From positions 1 through 64,000 of the forward strand of contig NZ_JACHTM010000001.1 in NCBI RefSeq assembly GCF_015354055.1: a DNA stretch of 64,000 bases, given 5' to 3'. Shown here piece by piece: positions 35,728 through 44,403 of the stretch. This DNA comes from Thermaurantiacus tibetensis. GTDB lineage: Bacteria; Pseudomonadota; Alphaproteobacteria; Sphingomonadales; Sphingomonadaceae. Position numbers and translations under genes: made by a program. How positions within the stretch are numbered: the first letter of the stretch is position 1; each line of letters opens with the position of its first letter. Below the pieces are notes generated by a model. That model was not told the DNA's origin, did no database searches, and saw only the letters and a list, made by a program, of their open reading frames with translations.

Positions 35728-37172
35728 CCCGCGCCTTCATCGACGTGCCAAACCCCGACGGCTCCACCCGCCGGGTGCATTATCGCCGCGCCGGAAGCGG
35801 CCCGCCGCTCCTCCTCGTCCACCAGTCGCCGCGCTCGTCGGCCGAATATGTGCCGCTCATCGGCCGCTGGGCCGAGCATTTCACCGTGATCGCGCCCGAC
35901 ACGCCCGGCTTCGGCGACTCCGAGCCCCTGCCGCTCGCCCGCCCCGAGTGCGAGGACTATGCCGATGCCGTCGTCGCCCTTCTCGATGCGCTCGGCCTGC
36001 CGCAGGTTGGGGCCTACGGCTTCCATTCGGGCGCCATCATCCTCGTGACGGCGGCGAAGCGGCACCCCGCGCGCTTCTCCTGCCTCGCCTGCGGGGGCTA
36101 TGCCGTGTGGACCGAGGCCGAGAAGGCCGACTTCGGCGCTGCCTACACGCCCGATTTCCTGCCCATGCCCTTCGGGGAGCACCTCGCCTGGCTGTGGGGC
36201 CGGGTGCAGGAGCAGAGCTGGTTCTTCCCCTGGTACCGGCCGGGCAACGCCAACCGCCTGCCGATGGCGACCCTCGACCCCGCCCAGGCCCAGCCCATCG
36301 TGATGGAGTGCCTGGCAGCGGGAAACAGCTTCTCGCTGGGCTATGGTGCCGTGCTCCGCGCGAAGCGCGACGTGCCTGGCCCTGGCCAGCCCACCCCGCC
36401 GGTCCTGATCTCGGCCTATGACGGCGACCCGCTCAAGGCCCATCTCGACCGGCTGGGCGAGGTGCCGCCGAACTGGAAGGTGAAGCCGGTCTCGACCCCG
36501 GCCGAGCTCGAGGCCGAAGCGCTCGCCTGGCTCCGTGCCCACCCGGCGCCGGCCGCGACGCCCCGGACGCCCGATGTGGGCGAGGGCTTCGTGGCCGTCG
36601 CAGCCGGGGGCTTCGACGGCCTCCTCCACTGGAAGGGCGCGGGCGACCCCTTCCTCCACGCGCCGGGCTCGGCGCTCTCGGCAGCGCCTCCCGGCACGCT
36701 TGCCCTTGATCTTCCGGGCCATGGCCTCTCCGACCCCTGGCCCGAGGCGCCGGATGTACTCGGGCCATGGGCGGATGCGGTGGTCGCCGCGCTGCGGGCG
36801 CTCGATGCGGCACCCACGCGGGTCCACGGCGCCGGCTGGAGCGGCGTACTCGCGCGCGAGGTGGCGCAAAGGCTTGGCGTGCCGGCCAGCGAGGCGGCGC
36901 TTCCGCCCGGCGACCGGGCGGCGTGGCGCGTCCACGGCCTTCCCGACATCACACCCGACTGGGCGGGCACGCATCTTCTCAAGGCCTGGCGGATGCTGAG
37001 AGCCGAGACCTGCTTTGCCCCCTGGTTCGCCGCGTCGCCGGCGACGGCGCGAGCGTTCGATCCGGCCGATCTCGCGCCCGAGCGGCTTGCCGTGCGCCAC
37101 CTCGCCCTCATGCGGGCGAGCGCGGCACGGCCGCTGCTTTCGGCCTGTCTTGACGCTGCAGGGCCGGAGTGA
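35718..37172 (+). CDS. Alpha/beta hydrolase with a second, diverged hydrolase domain
   Basis: A 484-residue protein made of two tandem hydrolase-like folds. Domain 1 (about 15-275) has an oxyanion segment LLLVHQSPRSS, VIAPDTPGFGDSEP and a nucleophile elbow GAYGFHSGAI with Ser104. Domain 2 (about 290-484) repeats the same order: LALDLPGHGLSDPW, WADAVVAALRALDA (matching YADAVVALLDALG in domain 1), and an elbow-like VHGAGWSGVLA near 369-379. A lid-like block with HL, W and F-x-PW also occurs in both. Domain 2 stops before a normal catalytic acid and histidine. The substrate is unknown. Confidence 0.85.
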   Translation: MRLTRAFIDVPNPDGSTRRVHYRRAGSGPPLLLVHQSPRSSAEYVPLIGRWAEHFTVIAPDTPGFGDSEPLPLARPECEDYADAVVALLDALGLPQVGAYGFHSGAIILVTAAKRHPARFSCLACGGYAVWTEAEKADFGAAYTPDFLPMPFGEHLAWLWGRVQEQSWFFPWYRPGNANRLPMATLDPAQAQPIVMECLAAGNSFSLGYGAVLRAKRDVPGPGQPTPPVLISAYDGDPLKAHLDRLGEVPPNWKVKPVSTPAELEAEALAWLRAHPAPAATPRTPDVGEGFVAVAAGGFDGLLHWKGAGDPFLHAPGSALSAAPPGTLALDLPGHGLSDPWPEAPDVLGPWADAVVAALRALDAAPTRVHGAGWSGVLAREVAQRLGVPASEAALPPGDRAAWRVHGLPDITPDWAGTHLLKAWRMLRAETCFAPWFAASPATARAFDPADLAPERLAVRHLALMRASAARPLLSACLDAAGPE

Positions 37173-37201
37173 ATGCGCTCCACCACCGAAGGAGAGAGAC
37201 C

Positions 37202-37699
37202 ATGGGAATTCGCGAGGACATGCCGCTTCTCGCCCGCCACGAGGGGGTGTGGGAGGGCACCTACCGCTACTACGACGCAACCGGCAGGCTGGTCGACGAG
37301 CACCGGTCGCGCCTTCTCTGCCGCTTCCCCGACGAGGGGCCCTGGCCCTACCACCAGACCAACATCTACGAGTGGGCGAGCGGCAAGCGCGAGGTGCGGG
37401 ACTTCCCGGCGAGCTACCGCGACGGCCGGATCTGGTGGAACAACGAGCTCATCCAGGGCTGGGCGGCGGAACTCGGCCTCGATGACAAGGCCCGCACCGT
37501 CGTTCTCTACTGGCAGCGCACCGGCGACCCCGATCTCTACCTCTACGAGATGATCCAGCTTTCGGACGACGGCACGAAGCGCTGCCGCACCTGGCACTGG
37601 ATCCGGAACGGCCAGCTCGAGCAGCGCACCGCGATCGAGGAAGTGCTCGTCTCGCGCGACTGGCGCGCTGCCGACGCGGAGCTCAAGACGGCCGCGTGA
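37202..37699 (+). CDS. DUF3598-like small protein
   Basis: A 165-residue cytosolic protein without a signal peptide. Its amino end, LLARHEGVWEGTYRYYDATG followed by DEHRSRLLCRFP, resembles DUF3598/lipocalin-like beta-barrel proteins. Tryptophan- and tyrosine-rich strands follow. No function is known. It starts 29 nt after the double hydrolase with AGGAGAG as ribosome-binding site and its stop overlaps the next GTG, so it belongs to the VOC-hydrolase operon. Confidence 0.8.
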   Translation: MGIREDMPLLARHEGVWEGTYRYYDATGRLVDEHRSRLLCRFPDEGPWPYHQTNIYEWASGKREVRDFPASYRDGRIWWNNELIQGWAAELGLDDKARTVVLYWQRTGDPDLYLYEMIQLSDDGTKRCRTWHWIRNGQLEQRTAIEEVLVSRDWRAADAELKTAA

Positions 37700-39231
37700 C
37701 GGCGCCGGCCCCCGGGCTTGCGCCGCTGCTCGCGGCGGCCGAGATGCGCGCCGTGGAAGCGGCCTGGTTCGCGGCCGGGCACGACAGCTTTGCCCTGATG
37801 CAGGTGGCCGCCGCGGCCGTGGCGCAGCATGCGCGGGCCATGCTCCCCGGCGGGGGCAGCGTGCGCGTGCTTGCCGGGCCGGGGAACAACGGCGGCGACG
37901 GCATGGTCGCCGCGCACCTGCTCGCACAGGCGGGTCATCGGGTCGAGGTCGTCGCTCTGTCCCCCGACGCCGGCTGGAAGGGCGATGCGGCGCGCGCGCG
38001 GGCCCTGTGGGCCGGTCCGGTTCACCCGCCCGACGCGGTCCTGCCGGAGGCGGATCTCGTCATCGACGCGCTGTTCGGAATCGGCCTCGCCCGGCCGCTC
38101 GATGGCGCCGCTGCGGCTCTTGCCGAGGCGGCGAATGCCGGTGCAGCGCCGGTGCTGGCCGTCGACATCCCGTCCGGCGTCGATTCCGATACCGGCGCCG
38201 TGCCGGGCCCCGCCATCCGCGCCACTGCTACGGTCACGTTCCATTGCGCCAAGCCAGGGCACCTGCTGCTGCCCGGACGGCTTTGTGCGGGCGCGCTACA
38301 CGTGGCCGACATCGGTCTCCCGCCCAGCCCGTCTCGCACCTGGCGCAACGGCCCGTGGCGGCTTCCCGAACCCGAGCCCATGGCGCACAAATATGCCCGG
38401 GGCGGAGCGCTGGTGTGGTCGGGCCCCGAGCTTGCGACCGGCGCGGCGCGGCTCGCCGCGTCCGCTGCCCTGCGCGGTGGCGCGGGTGCGGTTGCCCTGG
38501 TCGGCGATGCTGCGGCCCTCAGGGTTCATGCTGCGCAGGTGACAGCCATCATGCTGCGCGAAGGCGATGCGCAGGGCTTCGCCCGCCTGCTCGCCGACCC
38601 GCGCTGGCGGGCCGCCTGTGTCGGCCCCGGGGCGGGGCCGGGCGCCCGCTGCGCGGCAGGTGCGGCGCTCCAGTCTGGCAGGGCGGTGGTGCTCGATGCG
38701 GATGCGCTGACCGCGTTTGCGGGTGCAGACGGCGATCTCGCGCGCCTCGTCGCCCGGCACGACCGCCCGGTGGTGCTCACCCCGCACGAGGGCGAGTTCG
38801 CCCGGCTGTTCCCCCACCTTCGTGGAAGCAGGCTCGCCCGCGCGCGGGCCGCTGCGGCAGGGTCCGGCGCGGTCGTCGTGCTCAAGGGGCCGGACACGGT
38901 CATCGCCGCGCCCGATGGCCGCGCGATCATCGAGGCCGATGCGCCCGCCCACCTTGCGACCGCGGGAAGCGGTGACGTGCTCGCCGGCTTCGTGACTGCG
39001 CTGCTCGCCCAGGGCATGGCGGCGTTCGAAGCAGCCGCCGCAGCCGTGTGGCTGCACGGCGCCGTCGCCCGCCACGCCGGACGTGGCCTCACTGCGGAGG
39101 ATCTGCTCGCGCTCGGCCCCTTCCAGGCGGCGCTGCGCGAGGCCGACCCGATCGGGCCTCCGCCTGCTCAGCCCGCGGTGCAGAGCGCAGGAATGCCGCA
39201 GGCGCCGAGCCAGGCGTCGATCGCGTCATAG
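37696..39231 (+). CDS. nnrD: Bifunctional NAD(P)HX epimerase/ADP-dependent dehydratase
   Basis: A 511-residue repair enzyme for damaged NAD(P)H hydrates. The amino-terminal YjeF-N epimerase domain shows VLAGPGNNGGDGMVAA and AVDIPSGVDSDTG. The carboxy-terminal ribokinase-like dehydratase domain shows YARGGALVWSG, VLTPHEGEFARLFP, VLKGPDTVI and the ATAGSGDVLAGFV motif. GTG at 37696 overlaps the previous stop. Its last 64 nt overlap the 3' end of the opposing nuclease-helicase gene, and the tail is poorly conserved. Confidence 0.93.
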   Translation: MTAPAPGLAPLLAAAEMRAVEAAWFAAGHDSFALMQVAAAAVAQHARAMLPGGGSVRVLAGPGNNGGDGMVAAHLLAQAGHRVEVVALSPDAGWKGDAARARALWAGPVHPPDAVLPEADLVIDALFGIGLARPLDGAAAALAEAANAGAAPVLAVDIPSGVDSDTGAVPGPAIRATATVTFHCAKPGHLLLPGRLCAGALHVADIGLPPSPSRTWRNGPWRLPEPEPMAHKYARGGALVWSGPELATGAARLAASAALRGGAGAVALVGDAAALRVHAAQVTAIMLREGDAQGFARLLADPRWRAACVGPGAGPGARCAAGAALQSGRAVVLDADALTAFAGADGDLARLVARHDRPVVLTPHEGEFARLFPHLRGSRLARARAAAAGSGAVVVLKGPDTVIAAPDGRAIIEADAPAHLATAGSGDVLAGFVTALLAQGMAAFEAAAAAVWLHGAVARHAGRGLTAEDLLALGPFQAALREADPIGPPPAQPAVQSAGMPQAPSQASIAS

Positions 39232-41161
39232 GCGGCAGGCGGGCGGGTCGCGTCCTCCGGGTCGCCCCGCGGCACGAAGATCACCATCCCCTGCCGGGCG
39301 CGGGTCAGCAGCACGCGGTAGCTGTTGAGCCGGTAGGCGCGGCGGGAGTCGCGCAGGCCGGCCGGGTCGGAAGGCTGCCAGCGGGTGCCCGAGAAGCCGC
39401 GCGCGACCCAGCCCTGCGGGCCGCGCAGGAGGTCAAGATCCCACGCGACGCACACCCAGTCGAGCTCGAGTCCCTGTACGTCGAACTCGGTTGCAGCGTC
39501 TTCGAGCATGTCGGAGCTGCGGATGTCGTCCGCCTCGTTCAGGAACCAGTTGGGCGGGTCCACCTTCGCCTTCACGAACAGCCCCTCGGGCTTGAGCCTG
39601 AGCGCACTGGCCGAGGCGACGATCCCGGCGCGCTCGGTGCCCCGGCGCTGCCGCCGGAGCCACACCCGCGCTGCCGCAAGCGAGCGGGTGCGGAGGATCG
39701 GGAAGGTCTCCGGCGGTGGCAGGAGCGCGCGGGCGGCTTCCGCATCCTCGCCGAGAAGCGCAGCGACGAAGGCAGACACACGCGCGGCGCGGAAGCTGCG
39801 CATCGAGACGGTGAGGTGGAGGTGAAGGTTCCCGCCTCCTGCCCGATGCGCGAGGTCGCGTCGGAGGGTCTCGTCAAGCCCGCCGTCCCGGCCCATGAGG
39901 TGCGGTGAGGCGTGCACATGCCAGCGCGCGAAGGCGGGCTTTCCCAGCGCCTCGACCCAGGCGCCGATGCCGGCCTCGCCGCGGTTGATCTCCTGCCCCT
40001 CACCGACGAGGCAGACGACGGTGGCCGCGCCTTCGTGCCGGTTCATGACCGAGAGCAGGAACGCAGGCTCGCTGTCGGTCCAGCCGGGATGGCCGCGCCT
40101 GGTCATGAACCTCGCGGTTTCCTCGGCGGTCCAGGCGCGCTGGGCCTCGTCGAAGATGACGACGCGCTCGGCCGGCGCGCGCGGGTCGTCCACGTGATGT
40201 CCGCGCCACTTGTGGAGGTTCTGGATGAAGGCGTCGGCCCTGCGCCGGCCGGTCGGGTCGGGCGGCCGTTCGCCAGGCTCGCACGTCCGTCGCCGCCGGC
40301 GCTCGTCGGGCAGCAGCGCCTCCTGCAGCACGGCAACCAGCGGCCCGTTGCCGGAGAGGTCGGTGGCCGCGGTGGCCGAGCGTCCGTCCATGTGCGCGGT
40401 CGCGAGGTTGAGCCCGGCGAGCGTCTTGCCCGAGCCCGGCACGCCGGTCAGGAAGACGAGCGACTTGGTGCCGGCTGCTGCATCCGCGGCGACGATGGCG
40501 CGGATCGCCTCGGTTGCCGCCGCCAGGTTGTCGGCACCGGCGCGGGCAATCTCCCCGACCTGGTGCCCGCCGAACAGGGCCTGCGCTGCCTCGATGATGG
40601 TGGGCGTGGGGCGGTAGGCCCCTTGCGCCCAGGCGAAGGGGTCAAGCGGCGGGGCGGGGCTGGCTGCGACCGTCTGGCGGATGGCGGCCAGCAGGTCGCC
40701 GGGCGCGAGGCAGAGGACCGGCCGTGGCGAGCCGGTCGCGGCCGGCAGAAGCGGCACGCCCTGCGCCGGCGCTCCGGTTGCGACCAGCACCGGAATGAGC
40801 GGCGGTCCCGGCTCGTTTCGTGAAAATGGGCAAGGTCGAGCGCATAGCCCTCCACCTGGGCGCGGGCGTGGCGCGGGAAGTCCCGGGCGCCGACCTTCAT
40901 CTCGACCACGAAGACGTGGCCGCGGTGGACGATGACGGCATCGGCCCGCCGACCCATGCGCGGGATTGCGAACTCGAGGAAGACGGCCGCGTCGGGAAGT
41001 GCCGCGGCGACGGGCTGGAGGTGGCGGACGGTCCCCTGCCAGGCCGCCAGCTGCGCCGGCTCGACCGGGAAGGGCGAGCAGCTGGCCAGCGCGCCGCAGA
41101 CCGCATCCGGATCGGCCGCGGCCAGCTCCCGGCCCGAGCCCTGCCACCAGGCCCGGATCAC
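39168..41161 (-). pseudogene. Nuclease-DUF2075 helicase-like gene with a single frameshift
   Basis: The amino-terminal ~115 codons (GTG at 41161) encode a restriction-nuclease-like fold with RADAVIVHRGHVFVVEMKVG, the PD-(D/E)xK pattern. In a different frame from about 40803 the protein continues as LIPVLVATGAPAQGVP. A P-loop (FLTGVPGSGKTLAGLNLATA), a DEAQ box (VVIFDEAQRAW) and carboxy-terminal helicase-like TEFDVQGLELDWV and RVLLTRARQGMVIF follow. One missing base in a C/G run near 40799-40806 explains the break. Whether it is real or a sequencing error cannot be told here. Related proteins are DNA-processing ATPases, some near defence genes. Confidence 0.75.
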
Positions 41162-41180
41162 GGGCTGGTCGTCCGCCCCT

Positions 41181-42326
41181 TCAGGCCGCCTCCGCCATCA
41201 TCAGCGCCTCGAGCCGGGCGAGATGGTGGTCCTGGTCCCCGTAGCGGCTCTCGAGCATGGTGAGGCGCTTGAAATAGTGGCCGGCGGCCAGCTCGTTGGT
41301 GATGCCGATGCCGCCATGGGTCTGAACCGCGGCCTGGCCGAGGAAGCGGGCGCCCTTGGCGATCTTGGCCTTGGCCTGGGAGACGGCGCGCGCCCGCTCG
41401 GGCGCGGGGAGATCGAGCCTGAGCGTCGCCTGATAGGCCATCGAGACCGCCTGCTCGACTTCCATCAGCATGTCGACGAGGCGGTGCTGGATGACCTGGA
41501 AGCGGCTGATCGGCTGGCCGAACTGGACCCGCTGCTTCGCATAGTCGAGGGTGAGCTCGTGGAGCCGGCGCATCGTGCCGGCAGCCTCCGCGCAGGTGGC
41601 GGCTGCCGCGCGGTCGAGCAGCTCCTCGACGAGCGGCAGGGCCTCTCCCTCGCGGCCCAGCAGGGCGTGCGGGCCTACCCGGCTGCGCTCGAAATAGAGT
41701 TCCGAGGCCATGATGCCGTCGACCGTGGGGTAGTCGCGGCGGGTCACGCCGGGGACGCCGGCCTCGACCAGGAAGAGCGAGACCCCGTCCCGGTCTCCCG
41801 GGCTGCCGGAAGTGCGGGCGGTCACCAGCCAGTGGGTGGCCCAGGGGGCGGCAAGCACGACGGCCTTGTGCCCGTCGAGCGTCCAGCCCGCGCCATCGGC
41901 CGAGGCGCGCGTCGCGATCCGCGCGGGGTTGTAGCGGCTCTTAGGCTCCGCCCAGGCGAAGGCCATGATCACGTCGCCCGCGATGATGCCGGGCACGAGC
42001 GACTCGGCGAGGGGCCCGCTGGCTGCAAGGAGGGCATGGCCGCCGATCACGCAGGTGTCGAGATAGGGCTCGATGGCGATCGCCCGGCCGAGCTCCTCCA
42101 TGATGACCATGTGCTCGACTGCACCGCCCCCCAGCCCGCCGAGCGACTCGGGAAAGCCGGCGCCGAGGATGCCGAGCTCCTCGGCAAACGCCTTCCAGAC
42201 GGCAGGGTCGCGCCCGCCCTCCCTCGCGAGCATCTTCTGCCTTGTGTCGAAGTCGTAACGCTCGCGAAAGAAGCGCGCGAGCTGCTCGCGCAGCATCGTC
42301 TGGGTTTCGGTGAAGCCGAAGTCCAT
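41181..42326 (-). CDS. Acyl-CoA dehydrogenase (smaller partner type)
   Basis: A 381-residue FAD enzyme of the acyl-CoA dehydrogenase superfamily. The amino-terminal helix bundle (MDFGFTETQTMLREQLARFF), central FAD region and VQTHGGIGITNELAAGHYFKRL near the end are typical. It forms a pair with the next acyl-CoA dehydrogenase gene, as in PimC/PimD-type or IpdE-type heteromers that act on ring-bearing or branched acyl-CoAs. The catalytic glutamate is not evident by eye, so it may be the non-catalytic half of a heteromer. Confidence 0.88.
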   Translation of the reverse strand: MDFGFTETQTMLREQLARFFRERYDFDTRQKMLAREGGRDPAVWKAFAEELGILGAGFPESLGGLGGGAVEHMVIMEELGRAIAIEPYLDTCVIGGHALLAASGPLAESLVPGIIAGDVIMAFAWAEPKSRYNPARIATRASADGAGWTLDGHKAVVLAAPWATHWLVTARTSGSPGDRDGVSLFLVEAGVPGVTRRDYPTVDGIMASELYFERSRVGPHALLGREGEALPLVEELLDRAAAATCAEAAGTMRRLHELTLDYAKQRVQFGQPISRFQVIQHRLVDMLMEVEQAVSMAYQATLRLDLPAPERARAVSQAKAKIAKGARFLGQAAVQTHGGIGITNELAAGHYFKRLTMLESRYGDQDHHLARLEALMMAEAA

Positions 42327-42442
42327 GTCTCCTCCCCTTTGTCTCTTCCGCCGATAGCCGCCCGGCGTGTCCTGCGCTGCCCCCGTGCCTGCTCCGAGGG
42401 TCCGCCAGCGCCGGGCGGGCCCTCAGGGCCCCGGCGCCCTCT

Positions 42443-43639
42443 TCAGAGCCCCAGCACCATCTTCGCGATGATGTTGCGCTGGATCTCGTTGGAGCCGCCG
42501 TAGATCGAGGTCTTGCGCATGTTGAAGTAGGTGGGCGCGGCGCGGTGGGCATGGGCCGGGCCGATGGGATATTCGTTCGAGCCCTCCGGGAAGGCGCGGA
42601 AATAGGGTGCGGCATAGTGGCCGACGGCCTCGAGCACGAGCTCGGTGATCCGCTGCTGGATTTCGGTGCCCTTGACCTTGAGGAGCGAGCTCTCCGGGCC
42701 CGGCCCCCGCCCCGCCGCCTCGCCGGCGAGCGTCCGGAGCTCGGTGAACTCGAGCGCGGTCAGGTCGCACTCGAGGTCGGCCACCTTCCGCCGGAAGAAG
42801 GGATTGTGAAGCAGCGGCCGGCCGTCATCGTCGGTCTCGATCCGGGCGATGGACTTCAGCCGCTCGATGCCGCGCTTGGAGCGGGCGACGCCGGCAATTC
42901 CGGTGCGCTCGTGGGCGAGGAGGAACTTGGCGCAGGTCCAGCCCCTGTTCTCCTCGAACACGCGGTTCTCGACCGGCACCTTCACGTTCTCGAGCCAGAC
43001 CTCGTTCACTTCATGCTCGCCGCCGAGCGTGATGATGGGCCTGACGGTAATACCCGGCGACTTCATGTCGATGAGGAGGAAGGAAATGCCCTCCTGCGGC
43101 TTGGCGGCCGGGTCGGTGCGGACGAGGAAGAATCCCCAGTCGGCGTGCTGGGCGAGCGTCGTCCAGGTCTTCTGGCCGTTGACGATGTAATGGTCGCCCA
43201 CGCGCTCGGCGCGCGTACGAAGGCTCGCAAGATCCGAGCCGGCGCCGGGCTCGGAATAGCCCTGGCACCACCAGTCCTCGCCCGAGAGGATCCGCGGCAG
43301 GAAGCGCGCTTTCTGCTCCGCCGTGCCGAAGGTGTAGATGACGGGCCCCACCATGTTGATGCCGAAGGGCAGGATGGGAAGGGTGTCGGCGCGCGCCAGT
43401 TCCTCGGAGAAGATGTAGCGCTGGGTCGCGGTCCACCCCGGCCCGCCATATTCCTTGGGCCAGGCCGGTGCCACCCACCCCTTGGCGTGGAGGATTCGGT
43501 GCCACTTGAGGTAATCCTCCTTGGCCAGCTCCTCGCCCTCCTCCTGCTTGCCCCGGAGCTCGGCCGGGTAGTTCTCGGCGATGAAGGCCCGCACCTCCTC
43601 CTGGAAGGCGCGTTCCGCGGGCGAAAAGGCAAGATCCAT
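42443..43639 (-). CDS. Acyl-CoA dehydrogenase (larger partner type)
   Basis: A 398-residue acyl-CoA dehydrogenase. It shows YSEPGAGSDLASLRT, NGQKTWTTLAQHADW, and a carboxy-terminal KTSIYGGSNEIQRNIIAKMVLG. The GSNEIQRNI ending is the FAD-binding signature of this subgroup. It lies 116 nt upstream of the smaller dehydrogenase gene in the same direction, giving a two-gene operon. The substrate is undetermined. Confidence 0.92.
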   Translation of the reverse strand: MDLAFSPAERAFQEEVRAFIAENYPAELRGKQEEGEELAKEDYLKWHRILHAKGWVAPAWPKEYGGPGWTATQRYIFSEELARADTLPILPFGINMVGPVIYTFGTAEQKARFLPRILSGEDWWCQGYSEPGAGSDLASLRTRAERVGDHYIVNGQKTWTTLAQHADWGFFLVRTDPAAKPQEGISFLLIDMKSPGITVRPIITLGGEHEVNEVWLENVKVPVENRVFEENRGWTCAKFLLAHERTGIAGVARSKRGIERLKSIARIETDDDGRPLLHNPFFRRKVADLECDLTALEFTELRTLAGEAAGRGPGPESSLLKVKGTEIQQRITELVLEAVGHYAAPYFRAFPEGSNEYPIGPAHAHRAAPTYFNMRKTSIYGGSNEIQRNIIAKMVLGL

Positions 43640-43737
43640 GCTGCTGCTCCCGTATGTCCCTCAAGGCAGGCGGTAGCAGCGTGCCCGCGCCCGGCCAAGC
43701 TTCCAGTTTGCCCCTGGCGCGCTATGGAGCTGCGGCG

Positions 43738-44403
43738 ATGTGGCGCCTCCACCAGTTCACGCTCTGCCCCTTCTCGCGCGCCGTGCGCTTCGGCCTGCTC
43801 GAGAAGGGCGTGGTGTTCGAGCTGGTGGACTGCCTGCCCTGGGAGCGCGGCGAGACGCTGACCCGGCTCAACCCCGCCGCCCAGACGCCGGTGCTCGAGA
43901 ACGGGAGCCTCGTGCTCGCGGATTCGACCACCATCCTCGAGTATTTCGACGAGACGGTGGAGAAGGCGCCGCTCGTCGGCGCCGGCGCGGCCGAGCGCGC
44001 CGAGGCGCGTCGGGTGGCCCAATGGTTCCGCGAGAAGTTCTACGCCGAGGTGACGGCGCCCCTCATGCGCGAGCGGATGTGGAAGCGCCTCGTGGTGCGC
44101 GACATGCCCGACGGCCGCGTCATCCGCGAGGCGGCGCGCGCCTGCGAGGCGCACCTTCAGTATGCCGAGACGCTCCTCATGGAGCGGCGCTGGCTTGCCG
44201 GGCCCACCTTCGGCCTCGCCGACATCCATGCTGCCGCCCAGCTTTCGGTCGCCGACTATCTGGCGGGCGTGGACTGGGCCGGCCATGGCCAGGTGAAGCA
44301 GTGGTACCAGGCGCTGAAGTCCAGGCCCGCCTTCCGTGTCATCCTCGGCGAGCGGATGGAGGGCATCCGCCCGCCGGCCCACTATGACGATCCCGACTTC
44401 TGA
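43738..44403 (+). CDS. Glutathione S-transferase family protein
   Basis: A 221-residue protein with an amino-terminal thioredoxin-like domain (LHQFTLCPFSRAVRFGLLEKG, then NPAAQTPVLENGSLVLADST with the cis-proline and serine that hold glutathione). An all-helical carboxy-terminal domain contains LAGPTFGLADIHAAA. It overlaps the queG start by 20 nt; in alphaproteobacteria a GST gene is often found next to queG. Confidence 0.9.
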   Translation: MWRLHQFTLCPFSRAVRFGLLEKGVVFELVDCLPWERGETLTRLNPAAQTPVLENGSLVLADSTTILEYFDETVEKAPLVGAGAAERAEARRVAQWFREKFYAEVTAPLMRERMWKRLVVRDMPDGRVIREAARACEAHLQYAETLLMERRWLAGPTFGLADIHAAAQLSVADYLAGVDWAGHGQVKQWYQALKSRPAFRVILGERMEGIRPPAHYDDPDF

